From: Ectobius pallidus
Lineage: Eukaryota; Arthropoda; Insecta; Blattodea; Ectobiidae
Direction: 5' to 3'
Assembly: GCA_964059195.1 (NCBI GenBank)
Contig: CAXKWD010000011.1
Coordinates: forward strand, 13,362,451-13,426,450
Length of the DNA stretch: 64,000 nt
The notes beneath the pieces are model-generated. The model was given only the letters and a program-made list of their open reading frames with translations. It was not told where the DNA came from and did not search any database. Of the stretch, positions 57,645 through 64,000 are shown piece by piece. Numbering within the stretch: position 1 is the first letter of the stretch; each line of letters begins with the position of its first letter. A program made the translations under genes and the position numbers.

Positions 57645-57924
57645 TTTTTGTGTTTTGTTAGGCGTACGTATTTTTCATACCTGTTTACTTTAAAATAATA
57701 TCCTCTTATTTTTGTATGTAGAGAAATATGAATAAAAATTCTCTCAAATTGCCCATTCAATTTCCAGCATTAAGTTATTCATAATGCCCGGGCAATGTGT
57801 TAATTTCTATATAATTTATCATTTTGTCACATCCCATTGGGCACTTTTGAAACTGCCCGGGCAATATAAATAATGCCCAATTGTTTACATTGACCGTATC
57901 ATATATATCGGTAAGAAATTGGGG

Positions 57925-58216
57925 TGCGCCGTGGAGTACTATTGAGGCGCTAAGGTACAAACCGGAAGGTCGCGTGTTCGGTCCCCGATGAGGTCGGTGG
58001 AGCTTTTCAGTTGGCCTAATCCTGGTGGCACTATGGTCCTGGGGTTGACTCAGCCTCTAACAGAAATGAGTACCAGGAGCAATCCTGGGGGTAAAGGCGG
58101 AGGTGAGTAAGGCGGACAACCTTACCACCTTCACTTCAAAATCTGGGAGCCTCAACCTCCTGGAACTCTCTGAGCCTCCATGGGCTGTACAGGGAACACT
58201 TTACTTTTTACATTTT
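57925..58216 (+). repeat. tRNA-derived SINE, family A, near full length
   Basis: Head GCGCCGTGGAGTACTATTGA and GTCGCGTGTTCGGTCCCCGA, then the whole family body and the end ATGGGCTGTACAGGGAACAC with a T-rich tail. B box altered (TTCGGTCC), so transcription competence is doubtful. Confidence 0.88.
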
Positions 58217-59280
58217 ACATATTTCTACACATGTAGGCTTTTAAAATGTCCTTGTGATATTGCATGAAATTACATATTAAAAACCTTTAAACATTTATAA
58301 GTGTGAATTGCTTTGTTGAAATTCAAAACTGAACTGCCACAAATGTGGATCCAGATGACTGACGGCTGTTTGAGAAACATCTTAATGAGTTTTACTAAAT
58401 ATTCCATTTAAGCTAACTTTAGTTTCTTTGACAATATAGGACAATTTTCTCTCACACAGCTGAACAAAGACAGCTTAAGTTCACGGCAGGTTTTGAATCT
58501 AGTAAAAGGTATGTTGTTAGCCCCTTTTAGATTAATATTTGCAAGTGGTCGAAAGGTGATTGAGTATTTGAAAGAAACTATGGCTATTCAAAATTTCGTA
58601 GCGTTTGCTTGTGTCAAATGCTAAATGGAATCATTATTTAACCTCCTGAGGAGATTTTATTGGTTAAGATTATATTGCCCCCCAAAAAATCCTCGCTACA
58701 TCATGTGACCTCGAAAAGGGATTTTCCAGCTGTAAGAACATTCACATAACTTAGAAAATTTGTGCACTTTGATAAAAATTGAATGAACGGTTGTCTCTTT
58801 AAGTTTCGTAAATAAATATAAATAAAATATGTGATATAGCCTATATTTATTTAATTTTAATTATTTTTCAACATATTCCGTAATTTTTCACTGCATATTA
58901 CGTACATATTTTCCGAATGAAACTATATAAAAATCCTAGCTCTAGTCAAAGTACATAAAGCATAATGTATTAAATATTCCTGATCGTATTTAAATATCTT
59001 TCCTCTTAACGTATGTGAGAGTTTAGAGATTGTAACTATAGCAGTTCTGTTTAGGCTTCTAACGAGAACCCTTAAGAAGTAGAAAGATATTATGCCAGAT
59101 GGAAACGTGAAAAGTTGTGGATGTAAGAAAAAATTTTAAAAAATTTAAAAAAATCTCGTCACCCCAGATAGAGATAGAGACATAGTGTGAGGCTGCACAT
59201 ACTTTTCTTTTCTAATGGATATGACTATTGCCAGTTGGCTATACTGCTGAAATTAAACCACGTGGCTTAATTCCATCTTT
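58217..59280. other. unassigned, AT-rich
   Basis: Nothing recognised. Confidence 0.3.
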
Positions 59281-59620
59281 GAAAAGGGAAAATGAGCCTA
59301 TTAATTGGTTGCTGCGGGCCACATGCGATATCCTTATGATTGCCGCCCCCAGCCTCGGGATGCTCTGCAAAACTCGCTGCACGCCTCAAAGAGAACACGA
59401 GTAATTCCGCCCCAGCTTGTGCATGGGGGAGCGAAATCATCAATTAAAACTGATTTATAACTACAGCCCAAATAATCGTCTGTTTGGGGCGCCGGACCTC
59501 AAACAATTGCAAGGCGCAAAACGAATTTGCGGCTGACGATATTCCCTCGGGGTAGCCATGACTTTTCCGGTTAGGGTTCACACATCTCTTCCGGGAGGGT
59601 TACAAGAAGACAGAAAAAAG
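59281..59620. promoter_or_regulatory. GC-rich island, candidate conserved noncoding element
   Basis: A clear GC-rich interval in AT-rich surroundings. It has no long frame and no resemblance to the local repeats. It holds homeodomain-like words (ATTAATTGG at 59299, ATCAATTAAAA at 59438, TGATTTATAAC at 59451, the last like a TALE-Hox site). Regulatory function is inference from composition and motifs only. Confidence 0.3.
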
Positions 59621-59908
59621 TTTTTAATATCTCCCCTAGTATGCTTCGATCCCCTCTTTTCTGCACTGATAAAACCTCCACACAAGGTAGTGTATTAATT
59701 ACGCCACACTGCCAAAGGCTTTTGTCTCTCTGGCAAACACGAACGTGATTTACTCTTTACCACGCACGTGATTATTCTGTTACAGTAACGTGGATATGAG
59801 GTCTAAGTGACCGCTCGAGTTAAGGTGCTTAAAAAACTTACAAAATTTAATGTCAATTATTACTCCAATAAATTGATAAATGTATATTTAACTAATCATT
59901 ATTCTTAC

Positions 59909-62189
59909 TAGGGCTGAAAATCGATTAAAATTTCTAATCGAGTTAACGCTTGAATTTAATCGATTAATCGACCGATTAATCGACTGATTAATCAACAAAC
60001 CGGTTGGTATTTTAAACGAAACCATAGTGTACATTTAATATTGTTTTATATTTATTGTTTAATAACTACTACACTACAGATAACACTGTTCTACAAATAA
60101 AAATGAAATTCATTTTTCTGGGTATAACATTCTCGATTAACATGGAAATTCACCTCCTGAATTCAAATCTGTAATTAGTTTCTCTGTGTCACGCATAGTT
60201 TTGAAGTTATATGCAATTTCATGTTTTAAATAATTTTCGTTTCCACGCTACGTATTTATGTAGGCAAAACATGTAACTATAAATATTTTAGTCACTTGCA
60301 AAATTATTTACAAACATGTTATGCACTATAAAACGAAATAAATGTACACAAGGCTTAATATAATAATTATATTATGTGGAAAGACTTATTTAAGTTTAGA
60401 AAATATGAAAAAATACACTTTTCTCTAAGAATTTAAAAGTCTTATTTTTTTCTCTTGTGTTCATTTTTGCAGTCTCTGATAATGTTCCAGCAGTAGTCAG
60501 CAAGCATCGCAGGTATCCATTTCCCTTCATACCGCTTTTCCATGGACATTATATCTTTATGAAATCTTTCACCATGTTCGTCGGAGACATCACTGCAGCT
60601 CTCAGGAAAATAATGTAGATGTGAATCTAGGAAATGCACTTTTAAAGACATGTGACATCCTAGATCCCTATATGCATTTACCATTTGTTGAACCAGTTGT
60701 TCGAAGTTGTTAGCTCTTTTTCTTCCCAGAAAATGTTGCGTTACATTCTTGAAACAAGACCACGCTCTTCTTTCTTTTGGAGCAAGGCATTGTTCAAAAT
60801 CTGAGTCCTTTTGAAGTTCTCTAATTTGGGGACCCACAAACATTTTTGCTGCAGAAAGAGGAGGAAACTTTTTTGAGAGGCACATAAATCCTCTTCCAGA
60901 TGTGTCCATGGCTTTAACAAATTGTTTAATAAGGCCTAGCTTGATGTGAAGAGGGGGCAGCAGAACATCTTCACTGGCTACCAATTTCTCATTCAGTAAT
61001 TTTTTTTTTCCAACTTTCCACTTACGTTCAGGCCAAATCTTTCTTTTATAATGGGAATTTCTATCGCGACTATCCCACTCGCACAGAAAACATCCATATT
61101 TGGTGTAGCCTTGTTGCATACCTAATATCATGGCAACTATTTTCAAATCACCACATATTTTCCACTTGTGCTCATTATATTTTATTAATCTCAGCATATT
61201 TTTCAAAATATCATATGATTCTTTAGTCATACTTGCATAGGCAACTGGGACAGAAGGCATTATGTTCCCATTGTGGAGGAGAACTCCCTTTAGACTGTAT
61301 TTTGAGGCATCTATAAAAAGTCTCCACTCCTGTGGCTCGTATTTGAAGTTCAAAGTATTCATTAGTCCACAAACATCATTGCAGAATGTCATCATTATAA
61401 TTATAATTATAATTATAAGTTTTACATATTTTATTTACCACAGATGTCTGAATGTTATGGTCAAAAATGAATATTTACTCACATGATAAAGAATGTCTCC
61501 ACCATCCAAATAATGCCAGTTTAACGCTATAAAACTCAATTTTAAATCCTGTAACAATGACTTGCTAATTAACATAAAATTTTACTAGCAACAGGAATGC
61601 CACAATCTGAAAATGAAAATAAATGAGGACAAAATTAACTATTGCCAGCTGTTGTTAAGCAAAGTTCACCAACTTGATTACAAACTTAAAATGTCAGTTA
61701 AATGAGACATAAATATTCTCGTATAACTTAAAAACTGTGCCTGATAGCGAATTTCTGTTTTCAGATTTGAATGTACCATATGGAAATCCTTTAGAAACAC
61801 ATATTTTCATATAAGAAAAATGACCCTTGTAGAACAGTGTAATCAGAAGAAATCCTGAATTAATGATTACCATTATTAGTTAACTAGTGAAAAAATATAT
61901 ACAAAACTTACATTTCCGGGTACTTTTTCAGCCAATACTTGAGACACACGAGTTTTTTTTTTTTTACTAAACTGAATAATGGGAATTGTTTGGACACAAT
62001 AGGTTGAATGACACATGATGTGCCAAGGCCGTAGAAGCGAGAGAAAGGAGTTTGGCCATTTGACCCATTTCTCGAAAAACGTTTTTTCAGAATTCGACTA
62101 AACCGATTAATTGTAAAATGTAATTGATCGACGATTAAAAGTTTAATCTATTAATCGAGCCGATTAATCGATTAATCGGTACAGCCCTA
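59909..62189 (-). mobile_element. 2.28-kb DNA transposon with hAT-style ends and a 317-aa gene
   Basis: Left end TAGGGCTGAAAATCGATTAA and right end, reversed, TAGGGCTGTACCGATTAATC. Flanks ATTCTTAC (59901-59908) and ATTGTTAC (62190-62197) match at 7 of 8, i.e. an 8-bp target duplication. Both subterminal regions are crowded with CGATTAATCGA words (59935-59995 and 62095-62180). The only long frame is on the minus strand at 60442-61395. About 750 bp between that frame and the right end is AT-rich and closed. Confidence 0.92.
60442..61395 (-). CDS. 317-aa transposon-associated protein, N-terminally truncated
   Basis: One uninterrupted frame. It begins FCNDVCGLMNTLNFKYEPQE then WRLFIDASKYSLKGVLLHNG (residues about 23-42), which has the look of a first beta-strand aspartate of an RNase H fold. 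Then CGDLKIVAMILGMQQGYTKY followed by GCFLCEWDSRDRNSHY (about 85-120): a GDL...C-x2-C arrangement as in tnp2/KDZ-like DDE transposases. Later blocks are LPPLHIKLGLIKQFVKAMDT, FVGPQIRELQKD and SDEHGERFHKDIMSMEKRYE, then GKWIPAMLADYCWNIIRDCK (about 265-310). I recognise these blocks from an uncharacterised, multi-copy protein family in arthropods and Hydra; its members are longer at the N-terminus. Here the upstream side runs into (TTATAA)n and a stop at about 61420, so the start is lost or lies in another exon. The strand and position inside well-defined TIRs argue it is the element's own transposase or accessory protein. Catalytic assignments are inference. Confidence 0.75.
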   Translation of the reverse strand: MMTFCNDVCGLMNTLNFKYEPQEWRLFIDASKYSLKGVLLHNGNIMPSVPVAYASMTKESYDILKNMLRLIKYNEHKWKICGDLKIVAMILGMQQGYTKYGCFLCEWDSRDRNSHYKRKIWPERKWKVGKKKLLNEKLVASEDVLLPPLHIKLGLIKQFVKAMDTSGRGFMCLSKKFPPLSAAKMFVGPQIRELQKDSDFEQCLAPKERRAWSCFKNVTQHFLGRKRANNFEQLVQQMVNAYRDLGCHMSLKVHFLDSHLHYFPESCSDVSDEHGERFHKDIMSMEKRYEGKWIPAMLADYCWNIIRDCKNEHKRKK

Positions 62190-62197
62190 ATTGTTAC

Positions 62198-62704
62198 ACA
62201 ATCATTATAAGGGGGTTTTAGCGCTTACATTTCGGTCACTGCACCCTAAATGCATTGAAATTGAAGTTTTTCGAAGATTTGTTAATATCTTTCAAATGAA
62301 TAGCTAAAGTTATCGAATTTATTTAATATCGTTACATCACTCCCAACTAGATATCAATCATGGTCCACCATAACATGTGGTAGTGTTCAAAGTTGCAGTG
62401 CCTTAATTTACAACCTTCTTTCCCTTAGAAATGAGGCATACGGTGATCGTGCCTCAGTACAATAATTGCAACATTTGATCGAAATAATTCCATCATAATA
62501 GTCATCACATGGTCTCAAAACTCTCGGCGTAACATTCTGTGATGGTTCTGCCCGTTCACTCGTTGTTATCCGCAAAATAATTAACTGAAAAGCTCATCTA
62601 ACAATGTATGTGAAGGATCAAAGACCGCTACAAAAATTAACTGTTTTCTAGCACGGCTGCACTAACACTAATGAGTGATACATATGGTGTGATAACGGAT
62701 CTAT
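62198..62704. other. unassigned
   Basis: Nothing recognised. Confidence 0.3.
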
Positions 62705-62975
62705 AGAAGGGTAAAAAGGTAAAGTGTTTCCTATACAGGCCATGAAGACCCAGAGGGTTCCAGGAGATTGAGGCTCCCAGATTTTGGACATTCGGAACAC
62801 GAAGGTGGTAAGGTTGTCAGCCTTACGCACCCACCGCTTTTACCCCCAGGATTGCTCCTGGTACTCATTTCTGTTGGAGGCTGAGTCGACCTTAGGGCCA
62901 TAGTGCCACCAGAAGGATTAGTCCAATTGAAAACTACAACGACCTCATCGGGGATCGAACCCGCGACCTCTAGGG
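62705..62975 (-). repeat. tRNA-derived SINE, family A
   Basis: Minus orientation. B box GTCGCGGGTTCGATCCCCGA, full body and 3' end (GGTCTTCATGGCCTGTATAG, GAAACACTTTACC). The first part of the head (A box) is missing at the 62975 side. A 60-codon frame inside is a shadow. Confidence 0.9.
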
Positions 62976-64000
62976 AAGGGTACGTAGTGTAAATAACCCA
63001 TATGTGGAGACGATAGGCAGCAGCGGTTCATTCTTTCACTGCTGCCTACTAAGGGCTTATGGAAGTCGTAGACTTATAAATCTGATGGGATATGAAAATT
63101 AATTTTTATTAACGTAACCATTTATACCTGTTTATCAATTTTTGGAGGTTCCAGTTTCAATTTATGCAGGCCTCATAATGTTTAACAAGTCATTAATTGT
63201 TATATTTCTTAAGGCATGTGGAAACTTTTCCTGAACTGGGATGAAAGGGGGGCATTTTCAAATGCGCCTGTCACAGCCACTATCTGACGATAATTTTAAA
63301 CTCTTTATATGAATGGAAAGAAGATATTAATTTTTATTTTCTGTTCATATGAACCCTTCTAATAAAATATTTTCCAAGATACTGCATTTAAATTCTCATA
63401 CACAAACATTTTTCCATTGATTCATGTTCCTTCCCAGCTTCAGTTCTTTTTCCAGTAATGAAGAACTTTTTATCATAAACTATAGACTGCAGATGATTGC
63501 AGCTCCATTGCATCTTTACGAGGGAAATTCTTATATGCTAAAACTCTAAAAGCGGACATATTTTGTTACCATAATAATGCGATTTAACGTACTTGTTGAA
63601 AGCAAAATATTTTACGTATTACACGAAGGAACTTATTATCTAGAATACTCTGCATTCAATATTCTATTCAATGTTTATAGCTTTCAGTACGTTGCATATT
63701 CTCTTTAATAAAAAAATCATAATAAAAGTATTAAAATTTAATTTTTTATCCTGATTAAAAACAAACACTATAAATAAGATAAAAAATCCCTCAGTAGTTT
63801 TCTAAAACAAACATCAAAGAATGTTACATAACAAATTCAAGTTCATATTTTAATATTTGTTGAAAGACATAGATTTAAATTTTTACTTTAAAAAATTAAT
63901 TAAATCTCAGGAACAAAGTGAGACATGAAACTTAAATTTTAAATAGTGATTTCTTTTCAGACTTTAATTAAGTAGACACAAATTTAAAGTTTAAAGAACA
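62976..64000. other. unassigned, AT-rich
   Basis: Nothing recognised to the end of the window. Confidence 0.3.

Larger units (their letters stand above)
57254..57896. mobile_element. possible MITE holding a CCTAA array and a T44 run
   Basis: CGGTCAAT at 57254 and ATTGACCG at 57889-57896 are inverted and each is flanked by TA. Inside, GCCCGGGCAAT palindromes recur (about 57787, 57857). The TIR is only 8 bp before similarity fades, so the boundaries are tentative. It would be inserted in the orphan hAT-like end at 57165. Confidence 0.4.

Noticed and set aside
1..64000. CRISPR array, operons, bacterial promoters or rRNA
   Set aside because: No spaced identical repeats with unique spacers and no prokaryotic gene organisation. 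The window is eukaryotic.

Overview
This window looks like a gene-poor, repeat-dense, AT-rich stretch of an insect nuclear genome. My best guess is a cockroach or a close relative (Blattodea, Periplaneta-like). This is inference, not a database result. It rests on the TTAGG-type repeat block, on tRNA-derived SINE families with several copies each, on many (TTA)n tracts, on decayed mariner, hAT and non-LTR elements, and on a striking excess of the palindrome TAGGCCTA. I find no intact host protein gene, rRNA or functional tRNA. The longest reading frames are transposon proteins.

Layout. 0-9 kb: a 117-bp tandem repeat, a diverged 208-bp duplication, SINEs, a LINE RNase H remnant (minus, about 4.5-4.8 kb), a mariner transposase tail (6.1 kb) and a LINE reverse-transcriptase tail (8.9-9.3 kb). 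10-11.7 kb: an 859-bp element with 55-bp terminal inverted repeats (TIRs) and TAA target duplications, then a cysteine-rich coding remnant. 12-22 kb: mostly AT-rich sequence with SINEs. 22.6-25 kb: a SINE inversion, a 65-bp-arm hairpin and two short nonautonomous elements (MITEs) with hAT-type ends and 8-bp duplications. 28-36.4 kb: mariner fragments, two 343-bp TA-flanked MITEs, a candidate recursive splice site at 32.58 kb and an internally deleted hAT element with a ZBED5-like transposase. 37-46.3 kb: SINEs, microsatellites and LINE remnants. 46.7-48.6 kb: a palindromic mariner derivative and a fold-back element with 248-nt arms. 51-52.7 kb: a second hAT MITE and a Tc1/mariner-type MITE. 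53-59.6 kb: AGGTCA-motif sequence, a tiny fold-back, a 12-unit CCTAA array and a GC-rich island. 59.9-62.2 kb: a 2.28-kb element with hAT-style ends and an 8-bp target duplication that encodes a 317-aa protein not resembling a classical hAT transposase. It ends with a SINE and AT-rich DNA.

The pieces do not form an operon or pathway. They record successive insertions, several nested: a MITE in a (TTA)n tract, a MITE next to a tRNA-like piece, a SINE inside a MITE. If a host gene spans the window, the splice-site evidence suggests the window is intronic and the gene is on the plus strand. The items most worth following up are the recursive splice site with its possible 45-nt exon, the 59.9-62.2 kb transposon, the palindromic mariner and the TAGGCCTA excess.
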